In this document: positions 1 to 6,587 of the stretch, piece by piece | Layout: every line of letters starts with the position of its first letter | Position numbering within the stretch: position 1 is the first letter of the stretch | Assembly: GCA_964489835.1 (NCBI GenBank) | Contig: CAZBBC010000082.1 | Location: 1-19,435, forward strand | Direction: 5' to 3' | Source of the DNA: CAZBBC01 sp964489835 | Lineage (GTDB): Bacteria > Calditrichota > Calditrichia > JAJRVZ01 | DNA: 19,435 nucleotides | Made by a program: the position numbers and the translations under genes | Notes under the pieces: generated by a model | Told to the model about the DNA's origin: nothing | The model's database searches: none | Seen by the model: only the letters and a program-made list of their open reading frames with translations

Positions 1-93
1 TCATACTTATTTTTATATATTTTCTACTATAAAATATTATCGATTAAAATCCCTGTTTATAATGGTAAACCCCCCACAGGCTTATTCTTTGCA

Positions 94-582
94 TCACCTT
101 TTTGCTAACTTTTTAGAAAAAAAGTTAAGCTGCAAACATTCAAAATCCATATCCACATACATAACTGAATGATTTATCGCAACTTTTCCAGAAAATTCGC
201 TTAAAGCATTTTTTATCGGATCAATTAATTCAGCCGATAAGTAAATGGCATGACTGCTTAATAATGCCTGCAACTTATCACTACTGTTTTGTGGAAAAAG
301 AAGAGAAAAAATAATATGATCCTCTTTTATCAGTTCATATTCGATAGGCATTGGAGGATGAATTTTTAAAACCAGGTCTACCTTTTCAAATACTTTTTCC
401 GATGTAGGCATTATTTGAGCGCCAGCGCTTTCATAATCTTTGTCGCTAAAGCCACTTTCGTTTCCTGCGCCACCTTCAAAGTATACATTATCTCCGTTCG
501 TGGTTAAACTTTGAACAGCTTCAGGAGTCAATAATATCCGATGCTCAAATGCTTTTATTTCTTTTGGTATTCCAATATTCAT
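94..582 (-). CDS. Truncated AlaDH/PNT N-terminal domain protein
   Basis: The protein starts MNIGIPKEIKAFEHRILLTP, the typical opening of alanine dehydrogenase and of NAD(P) transhydrogenase alpha subunits, including Arg15 and Lys73. Those families are about 370 residues or longer. This one has 162 residues and stops at the end of domain 1, with no Rossmann NAD-binding half. The residue aligned with the catalytic His96 of alanine dehydrogenase is Phe96, inside FPQN, which resembles the transhydrogenase alpha pattern (WPAQN) more than the AlaDH pattern (YLHLA). Loss of one A from the five-base run at 99-103 would extend the frame by about a dozen residues (GDAKNKPVGGLPL) to a stop at 57, still not full length. 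It begins 8 nt after the M16 gene and is probably co-transcribed with it; no good ribosome-binding site is seen. It may be a decayed gene, a stand-alone domain, or the result of an indel. Dehydrogenase activity is unlikely. Confidence 0.75.
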   Translation of the reverse strand: MNIGIPKEIKAFEHRILLTPEAVQSLTTNGDNVYFEGGAGNESGFSDKDYESAGAQIMPTSEKVFEKVDLVLKIHPPMPIEYELIKEDHIIFSLLFPQNSSDKLQALLSSHAIYLSAELIDPIKNALSEFSGKVAINHSVMYVDMDFECLQLNFFSKKLAKR

Positions 583-590
583 TTTTTGAC

Positions 591-1835
591 TTAATTTGAA
601 GGATTAAGTATGACCGTGATAAAATCATCTGAATTGATCACTTTTTTTGCAATGGAAATAATATCTTCTCCCTGGACACGATCAATATCATTGATCAGAC
701 TATCCAGAGTAATATAATCACCCATATATATTTCGTTTTTCGCCAAGCGGGACATCCTCCGGGAAGAACTTTCAAGCGCAAGCATGAGACCGCCTTTCAG
801 CTGATTCTTTATTTGCATCAGCGCTCCCTTTTTAATAGGTTCGTTAGCGATATGATGCAACTCATCTCTCAACAATGTTTGTATCTGGTCCAGTTTATCA
901 GAATCTGCACCGGCATAAACACCAAATAAACCGATATCAGAATAGAAATCTAAAAAAGAGTAGACAGAATATGCCAAACCACGCTTTTCCCGAACTTGTT
1001 GAAATAGTCTGGAACTCATACCACCACCAAGATAGGTATTCATTATCATCAACGGGAAACGATCAGGATCATTATATGGAATACTTTCAACTCCCGTACA
1101 CAAATGAGCCTGATTAATTGATTGATTGAAGTAGTAAGAATTTGCCACGGCACTTTTAGCTGGTATTATTGGTTTAAAGGAATATGATGAAGAAAAGTTA
1201 AAATATTTAGTGGCGAATTTCACCAGTTGTGAATGTTTAAGATTACCGGCGGCAGAGAGTATGATATTTTGCCCTGAGTAATTTTCACGCCAGAAGGAAA
1301 GGACTTGCGCTCTATCCAGTTTTCGGATGATATCTTCATCTCCCAGAATTGGCCTGCCAAGACCATTCTTTGGAAATAATTTTTCATGAAAAACATCAAA
1401 TACATATTCTTCCGGTGTATCCTTCGTTGATTTAATCTCTTCAAGAATAACCGACTTTTCACGGTTCATTTCCTTTTCCGGAAGAGTCGAGTTACAGACG
1501 ATATCGGCTAATACTTCCACTGCATTTCGTAAATGGGAATCCAAGGCATTGGCATAATAACAGGTTACCTCTTTTCCTGTAAATGCATTGAGATTACCAC
1601 CCAAAGATTCCATACTCTGTGCAATTTTCAAGGGACTGCGTTTCCGCGTACCCTTGAATACCATATGTTCAAGAAAGTGAGCAATACCATTTTCGGAAGT
1701 ATTTTCGGCACGGCTGCCTGTTTTTACCCACACACCGACAGCAATGGAACGCACGGAATCGATTCTTTCGCTAATTACTGTTATCCCATTATCAAGAATC
1801 GTCTTTTCATAATATGATTTATCTAATGATGTCAA
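591..1835 (-). CDS. M16 family zinc metallopeptidase (pitrilysin/processing-peptidase-like)
   Basis: The 414-residue protein has the inverted zinc motif HFLEH at residues 53-57 (ligands His53 and His57, catalytic base Glu56). The third ligand lies about 76 residues on, in ILEEI (Glu132 or Glu133). The C-terminal half carries the REKRGLAYSVYSF signature around residues 285-295 that completes the active site in this family. The length fits a single M16B-type subunit such as Bacillus MlpA/YmxG, which also lies just downstream of pnp. There is no signal peptide, so a cytoplasmic peptidase is likely; the substrate is unknown. The start appears to be TTG (MTSLDKSYY), with AAGAGA about 7 nt upstream. 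The gene follows pnp after 74 nt, and that gap holds an 8-bp inverted repeat. Family assignment is secure; the biological role is not. Confidence 0.95.
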   Translation of the reverse strand: MTSLDKSYYEKTILDNGITVISERIDSVRSIAVGVWVKTGSRAENTSENGIAHFLEHMVFKGTRKRSPLKIAQSMESLGGNLNAFTGKEVTCYYANALDSHLRNAVEVLADIVCNSTLPEKEMNREKSVILEEIKSTKDTPEEYVFDVFHEKLFPKNGLGRPILGDEDIIRKLDRAQVLSFWRENYSGQNIILSAAGNLKHSQLVKFATKYFNFSSSYSFKPIIPAKSAVANSYYFNQSINQAHLCTGVESIPYNDPDRFPLMIMNTYLGGGMSSRLFQQVREKRGLAYSVYSFLDFYSDIGLFGVYAGADSDKLDQIQTLLRDELHHIANEPIKKGALMQIKNQLKGGLMLALESSSRRMSRLAKNEIYMGDYITLDSLINDIDRVQGEDIISIAKKVINSDDFITVILNPSN

Positions 1836-1851
1836 TATTGTATCTCTTATC

Positions 1852-1909
1852 AGTAATGCTTAGCAGTAGCAGTAAAATTTATCATCATTCAAATTAATAT
1901 GGCATTACT
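1852..1909 (-). repeat. 8-bp inverted repeat between pnp and the M16 gene
   Basis: AGTAATGC (1852-1859) and GCATTACT (1902-1909) are perfect inverted copies separated by 42 nt. In the mRNA the 5' arm begins immediately after the pnp TAG stop, and the 3' arm ends about 16 nt before the M16 TTG start. There is no T-run, so it is not an intrinsic terminator. It could be a processing or decay-control hairpin, or chance. Confidence 0.4.
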
Positions 1910-4021
1910 CTAATTCTGATTCTCTGTCTGATTCTCTTTTTGCTGCTTTAAAAGATAATCTTTGCGACTTAATCCGATCTTACCTTCAGAATCAATTTTC
2001 TTTACTATTACATCCACAAGATCACCCACATTTAAAACGTCGGTCACTTTGTTGGTCCGGTTAATATCTAATTCAGAGATGTGTATCATTCCATCTTTAC
2101 CAGGCACAATTTCGACAAAAGCACCGAAGTTTGTGATACGTCTGACTGTCCCTTTATAGTGCTCGCCAATTTCAGGCACTTTAATCATGGACGCGACAAT
2201 ATTTTTGGCTTCTTTTACTTTTTCAAAATCTTCCGATGCAATCGTGACGGTACCGTCATCATCAATATTCATGATTACACCCGTGTCTTCAATAATTTTT
2301 TTAATAATTTTACCACCAGGACCAATAACCGTCCCGATTTTATCAACAGGAATACTCATCTTTAAAATTCTTGGAGCAAAAACCGATAATTCCTCTCGGG
2401 GTTCATTAATCGACTTATCCATCACATCCAGAATGTGCATTCGACCAGTTCTGGCCTGTTCAAGGGCAGCTTCAATAATTTCGTATGAAATCCCCTTGAT
2501 TTTAATATCCATTTGAATGGCAGTGATCCCAACGCGGGTACCAGCTATTTTGAAATCCATATCACCTAAATGATCCTCATCTCCCAAAATATCTGAAAGG
2601 ATCATCATTTTATTTTCTTCCTTGATAAGACCCATGGCAATTCCTGCTACGGACGATTTTATCGGTACACCGGCATCCATCAATGAAAGTGATCCGGAAC
2701 AGACCGTCGCCATTGAAGACGAACCATTAGATTCGAGGATATCTGAAACAATACGAATCGTGTAGGGGAAGGTCGCATCTTCAGGCAGAACGGGTTTAAG
2801 AGCTCTTTCGGCCAGATTTCCGTGTCCTATTTCACGTCGACTGGTTCCACGCATCGGTTTTGCTTCTCCTGTTGAGAAAGGGGGAAAATTGTAGTGAAGC
2901 ATATACTTTTTATAACTACTACCTTCAAGGGCATCAATCAACTGCTCATCCATTCTTGTTCCTAACGTGGTCGTACCTAAAGACTGTGTTTGCCCTCTGG
3001 TGAACAATGCTGATCCATGACAACGTGGAAGATATCCGAGTTCACAGGTTATGTCACGAATATCGTCCGCTTTTCTTCCATCCAGTCGAATACCTTTGTC
3101 AAGCATCATGCGTCGGGTTTCTCTTTTCTCTATTTCATGTAATATTTCTTTTATATATTTTTCACTTTCAGGAAAATTATCGCCTAGTTGACCAATCAGT
3201 TCATCAAATATTTTTTTTAATTCGGATCGTCTATCTTTTTTATCCTGGACAACAATTGCTTTCTGAATTTTTTTCAAAGCTAATTCTTCCACGCTTTTTT
3301 CAAGATTTTCCGGAAATTCTACGGGAGCAATTTCACGTTTTACTCGACCCACTTCTTTTATCAACTCTTTTTGAAGGGTGATAATTTTTAAAATTTCGGT
3401 ATGTGCAAATTTAATCGCCTTCAGCATTTCTGATTCACTCACTTCTTTTGCTTCTCCTTCGACCATGACAATAGAATCCTCGGAACCGGAAACGATAAAT
3501 TCAAGTGAACATTTTTCTAAATCCGAAATAGTCGGATTGACAACAAAATTGCCATCAATCTTGGCAACACGCACAGAAGCAATCGGACCTTCAAATGGAA
3601 TATCAGAAATACAAAGCGCAGCAGAAGCACCAACGGCTGCCAGCACATCAGCATCATTGCCTTTATCCATGGATATTATAGATGCAATAATTTGTGTTTC
3701 ACACTGAAAATTATCAGGAAAAAGTGGTCTTATCGGACGATCGATAAGTCGAGCGGATAAAATTTCCTTTTCCGATGGTCTGCCTTCCCGTTTAAAAAAT
3801 CCCCCGGGAATTTTACCGGCGGCATAGGTTTTTTCTCTGTACTCCACACTCAATGGAAAAAAGTCAATGTCTTGACGTTCTTCAGAAGATGCGACAGCGG
3901 TAACAAGTACTAAGGTATCTCCATATCTTACCGTAACTGCCCCATCAGCTTGTCGTGCGACTTTACCAGTTTCAATCGTGAGAGTATTATTTCCTATTTC
4001 AATCGATTTTGTAACTATCAT
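1910..4021 (-). CDS. pnp: Polyribonucleotide nucleotidyltransferase (PNPase)
   Basis: The enzyme degrades RNA 3' to 5' by phosphorolysis and is a core part of mRNA turnover. The 703-residue length is typical. The order is RNase PH domain 1 (about 10-140), a helical linker (about 235-300), RNase PH domain 2 (about 310-540), a KH domain with GPGG at 567-570, and an S1 domain (about 620-690, with KGTVRRITNFGAFVEIVPGK). The catalytic aspartates of the second RNase PH core are present as Asp481 and Asp487 in DEDHLGDMDF. The ATG is preceded by GGAGGA. The gene starts 15 nt after rpsO. That gap is too short for the long RNase III-processed leader hairpin through which E. coli pnp regulates itself, so any autoregulation must work elsewhere. 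Confidence 0.99.
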   Translation of the reverse strand: MIVTKSIEIGNNTLTIETGKVARQADGAVTVRYGDTLVLVTAVASSEERQDIDFFPLSVEYREKTYAAGKIPGGFFKREGRPSEKEILSARLIDRPIRPLFPDNFQCETQIIASIISMDKGNDADVLAAVGASAALCISDIPFEGPIASVRVAKIDGNFVVNPTISDLEKCSLEFIVSGSEDSIVMVEGEAKEVSESEMLKAIKFAHTEILKIITLQKELIKEVGRVKREIAPVEFPENLEKSVEELALKKIQKAIVVQDKKDRRSELKKIFDELIGQLGDNFPESEKYIKEILHEIEKRETRRMMLDKGIRLDGRKADDIRDITCELGYLPRCHGSALFTRGQTQSLGTTTLGTRMDEQLIDALEGSSYKKYMLHYNFPPFSTGEAKPMRGTSRREIGHGNLAERALKPVLPEDATFPYTIRIVSDILESNGSSSMATVCSGSLSLMDAGVPIKSSVAGIAMGLIKEENKMMILSDILGDEDHLGDMDFKIAGTRVGITAIQMDIKIKGISYEIIEAALEQARTGRMHILDVMDKSINEPREELSVFAPRILKMSIPVDKIGTVIGPGGKIIKKIIEDTGVIMNIDDDGTVTIASEDFEKVKEAKNIVASMIKVPEIGEHYKGTVRRITNFGAFVEIVPGKDGMIHISELDINRTNKVTDVLNVGDLVDVIVKKIDSEGKIGLSRKDYLLKQQKENQTENQN

Positions 4022-4036
4022 TCTTCCTCCATAGAC

Positions 4037-4306
4037 CTATCGCCTGATGCCAAGTTCTTTTACCAGTGAACGATAGCGTGTAATATCTTTTCGTGTAAGA
4101 TAATCTAATAACCGCCGTCTCTGACCAACAAGTTTAATCAATCCCCGTCTTGAATGATGGTCCTTTGCGTGTGTCTTAAAGTGTTCAGTCAGATACTGAA
4201 TTCTTTCGGATAAAAGCGCTATCTGAACTTCCGCTTTACCCGTATCACTTTGATTTTCTCCATATTTTTTTATTATTTCCTTCTTCTTATCGTTACTCAA
4301 CGACAT
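4037..4306 (-). CDS. rpsO: 30S ribosomal protein S15
   Basis: S15 binds 16S rRNA early in assembly of the small-subunit platform and contributes to an intersubunit bridge. The 89 residues match the usual family length. Conserved stretches include GKAEVQIALLSERIQYLTEH, the HHSRRGL motif and the RRRLLDYL rRNA-contact helix. The frame stays open for four more codons to a TTG at 4318, but those codons (TTG GAG GAT AAA) are themselves the ribosome-binding site. The ATG at 4306 (MSLSNDKKKE) is therefore the better start. The gene lies 15 nt after ribF and 15 nt before pnp, the standard ribF-rpsO-pnp arrangement. Confidence 0.98.
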   Translation of the reverse strand: MSLSNDKKKEIIKKYGENQSDTGKAEVQIALLSERIQYLTEHFKTHAKDHHSRRGLIKLVGQRRRLLDYLTRKDITRYRSLVKELGIRR

Positions 4307-4310
4307 TTTA

Positions 4311-4316
4311 TCCTCC
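4311..4316 (-). promoter_or_regulatory. Ribosome-binding site of rpsO
   Basis: GGAGGA lies 4 nt before the ATG at 4306. It settles the rpsO start, because the longer in-frame reading from the TTG at 4318 would translate straight through it. Confidence 0.8.
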
Positions 4317-4321
4317 AATAA

Positions 4322-5248
4322 TTAAACTTTTATTTTAAAACTGTTTTTTTTATCGACTTTCAGTTGTTTAACAAGTTGTTCTTCACTATCAAATTTGACT
4401 TCATCGCGCAAGCGTTGAATGAATTGGATCGAAAATTTTTCGCCGTAAATATCATTACTAAAATTAAAAATATGTACCTCGACGGTTCTGATAACCCCGC
4501 CGAATGTAGGTTTGAAACCGATATTAGCCATCCCACGATAATTTTCCCCAAGTACATCACACTCAACCACATATACTCCCTCTTTCGGTGTGAGTTTATT
4601 TTGGTTCTCAATCATCAGATTTGCAGTTGGAAAAGTTAAACGCTGTCCCCTGCCTTCTCCTTTAATAACAATACCCTCCAGTGCATAATAATGGCCAAGC
4701 ATCTTAGCAGCACTTTCCATATCACCTTCATCAATAAAATTTCGTATGCGTGTACTGCTTATGGTTTGATTATCAATTTTAAAAGGGCCTATTTCCTTCA
4801 AATCGAAAGAATAAAGATTACTCAAATTTTCCAGCTCTTTGAAATTACCTATTCGATTTCTACCAAAAGAATGATCATATCCGATAATAATACATGATGC
4901 TTTTAGCCGGTTAAGGAGAATTTCTTCTACAAAAGATTTGTAATTCATTTCTGAAAATTCTCTGGTAAATTTGGCAATAATTACCCGCTCCACACCAATC
5001 TCATGTAACATCTTCAGCTTTTCTTCCAACGTCGTCAGAAGTTTTATACGATGCGGCGAATCCTGTACAACTGTTTTAGGATGCGGTTCAAATGTTAATA
5101 GGGTCGAAATCAGATTTCTTTCTTTGGCCTGATGTAGCAATGCTTTAATTATTTGATGGTGCCCCAAATGGATACCATCAAAGGTACCCACGGTAACCGC
5201 TGATTTTTTCCCGTTCAAGACCTTATTTAAACCAAATAATACTTCCAT
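4322..5248 (-). CDS. ribF: Bifunctional riboflavin kinase / FAD synthetase
   Basis: The protein converts riboflavin to FMN and then to FAD in the cytoplasm. The N-terminal nucleotidyltransferase half has GTFDGIHLGHH (21-31), GYDHSFGRNR (123-132) and SSTRIR (164-169), the nucleotide-binding motifs of prokaryotic FAD synthetases. The C-terminal flavokinase half begins near residue 185 and has the TFPTAN ATP/Mg motif (205-210) and later NIGFKPTFGG. The 308-residue length is normal. The ATG at 5248 lies 5 nt after the truB stop with only a weak ribosome-binding site, so translational coupling to truB is likely. ribF in this operon is common across bacteria. Confidence 0.98.
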   Translation of the reverse strand: MEVLFGLNKVLNGKKSAVTVGTFDGIHLGHHQIIKALLHQAKERNLISTLLTFEPHPKTVVQDSPHRIKLLTTLEEKLKMLHEIGVERVIIAKFTREFSEMNYKSFVEEILLNRLKASCIIIGYDHSFGRNRIGNFKELENLSNLYSFDLKEIGPFKIDNQTISSTRIRNFIDEGDMESAAKMLGHYYALEGIVIKGEGRGQRLTFPTANLMIENQNKLTPKEGVYVVECDVLGENYRGMANIGFKPTFGGVIRTVEVHIFNFSNDIYGEKFSIQFIQRLRDEVKFDSEEQLVKQLKVDKKNSFKIKV

Positions 5249-5253
5249 ACTTA

Positions 5254-5961
5254 TTAGTTCAATGAATTCCAGTATTTATCAAAATCCGGTATTGTCAATG
5301 CTTTATCTATTATATAATTATTAACAGCAATGCGCCTGAGAGATTTAAGAACAGCGCCACAACCGCATTTTTTGCCAATATCATTTGCCAACGCACGTAT
5401 ATAAGTGCCTTTTGAACACTTCACATATATCTCAACCTCAGCGCCAGATTGCTTTAGTTCTCTTATTTCATGGATATTAACAATCTGGGCTTTGCGCTCA
5501 ATCTCTTTTCCCTGGCGGGCCATTTTATATAAACGCTTTCCACCTACCTTTTTCGCAGAATACATTGGTGGAACTTGTTCGCTTTCACCCAAAAAAGATT
5601 CTAGTACTGATTGAATATCTAAATTACCCATATCTTCAACTTTAGATTCCCGGGTAATTTTTCCGGTAATATCGTATGTATCAGTACTTATTCCCAATTC
5701 TATCCCGGCAATATATTCTTTCGTCCCGTTGTTAAATTTGGATAGGACTTTCGTTTCCCTGCCAGTACCTAATATAAGCAATCCAGTCGCAAATGGATCC
5801 AGTGTACCCCCATGCCCTACTCTTTTTATTCTGGTCAGATATCTGATCTTTTTTACTACATCGAAAGAACTCCAATTTACCGGTTTATCAATCAGAATAA
5901 GATTATCTGATGATTTTTCCCGGGAAATGTATATGGTATCTTTATCGATTATTTTCATCAT
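5254..5961 (-). CDS. truB: tRNA pseudouridine(55) synthase
   Basis: TruB makes the universal pseudouridine at position 55 in the T-loop of tRNAs. The catalytic motif GHGGTLDPFATG spans residues 49-60, with the nucleophile Asp55. Further family signatures are VPPMYSAKKVGGKRLYKMAR and SKGTYIRALANDIG. At 235 residues it is much shorter than the 314-residue E. coli enzyme and ends where a C-terminal PUA-like domain would begin. Short TruB proteins are usual in Bacteroidetes and relatives. Two consecutive ATGs stand at the start, and the first 20 nt overlap the end of rbfA, pointing to translational coupling. Confidence 0.97.
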   Translation of the reverse strand: MMKIIDKDTIYISREKSSDNLILIDKPVNWSSFDVVKKIRYLTRIKRVGHGGTLDPFATGLLILGTGRETKVLSKFNNGTKEYIAGIELGISTDTYDITGKITRESKVEDMGNLDIQSVLESFLGESEQVPPMYSAKKVGGKRLYKMARQGKEIERKAQIVNIHEIRELKQSGAEVEIYVKCSKGTYIRALANDIGKKCGCGAVLKSLRRIAVNNYIIDKALTIPDFDKYWNSLN

Positions 5962-6304
5962 TATGGATTTTTTTTAATAAATTTAAGATCCTCTCCGAAT
6001 AATCAAGGGAATCATCATAGAAAAATCTTAACTCAGGAAGAAATCTTAATCGAAGTTTATTTCCTAATTTGTGTTTTAGAAATGAATTAGCTCTTGCTAA
6101 AGTTTTCTTCGATTCATCCCGCTGTGTAGAATCACCAAGAACAGAATAATAGATATTAGCGATTTTCAAATCCGCGGAGAGCCGAACACGCGTCACCGTT
6201 ATAAAACCTTTGCCGGGGTCACTAAGTTTATGCTCAATCAGCGTGCTCAGCTCTTCTTTGATCTGGCTTGCCACTTTTTGAGATCTAAGATTAACTTGAC
6301 TCAT
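5942..6304 (-). CDS. rbfA: 30S ribosome-binding factor A
   Basis: RbfA is a small KH-fold protein that helps mature the 5' end of 16S rRNA on the 30S subunit. From the ATG at 6304 the product (MSQVNLRSQKVASQIKEELS) has 120 residues, the usual size. It carries ITVTRVRLSADLKIANIYYSVLGD and the helical stretch ending LRFLPELRFFYDDSLDYS. A longer open frame reaches 6469 but would overlap ylxP out of frame and adds no RbfA-like sequence, so it is rejected. An in-frame ATG at 6325 is a weaker alternative. The start is 1 nt after the ylxP stop, and the end overlaps truB by 20 nt. Confidence 0.96.
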   Translation of the reverse strand: MSQVNLRSQKVASQIKEELSTLIEHKLSDPGKGFITVTRVRLSADLKIANIYYSVLGDSTQRDESKKTLARANSFLKHKLGNKLRLRFLPELRFFYDDSLDYSERILNLLKKIHNDENNR

Positions 6305-6305
6305 A

Positions 6306-6587
6306 TTACATATAGTTAAATTCATAAGAGACAATCTCAAAAGTATCAATTCGATCAAGAAACTGAAATACCTGCTGCAAAGAATTTTCAACATGTGAAT
6401 GCTGATTACTGATAATCGCAATTCCCAATTGCGATCTTTGCCATTTCTCCTGATACCCAATTTCAGCAACAGAGACGTTGAATTTATTTTTCAGCCGATC
6501 CTTAACACTTCTGAGCACAAACCTCTTTTCCTTCAGAGAGTTGCTCGAGTATATCAACATTTCAATGATCAATACACCAATATGCAT
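6306..6587 (-). CDS. ylxP: DUF503 family protein (YlxP-like)
   Basis: This 93-residue cytoplasmic protein has the DUF503 pattern: SLKEKRFVLRSVKDRLKNKF followed by NVSVAEIGYQEKWQRSQLGI. Its position between infB and rbfA matches Bacillus ylxP. The biochemical function is not established; the location suggests a role in ribosome maturation or translation initiation. Its ATG directly abuts the infB stop (TAGATG), and rbfA starts 1 nt after its own stop. All three genes are therefore likely to be translationally coupled. Confidence 0.93.
   Translation of the reverse strand: MHIGVLIIEMLIYSSNSLKEKRFVLRSVKDRLKNKFNVSVAEIGYQEKWQRSQLGIAIISNQHSHVENSLQQVFQFLDRIDTFEIVSYEFNYM

Noticed and set aside
1..93. 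Continuation of the AlaDH/PNT NAD-binding domain
   Set aside because: In every frame the minus-strand reading meets stops quickly and shows no GxGxxG-type sequence before the window edge.
4022..4036. E. coli-style pnp autoregulatory leader hairpin
   Set aside because: Only 15 nt separate rpsO and pnp, filled by the ribosome-binding site.
4307..4318. TTG start giving a 93-residue S15
   Set aside because: The extra codons are the GGAGGA ribosome-binding site of the ATG at 4306.
6305..6469. N-terminal extension of rbfA to 175 residues
   Set aside because: It overlaps ylxP almost entirely in another frame and adds sequence unlike RbfA; the ATG at 6304 gives the family's usual length.
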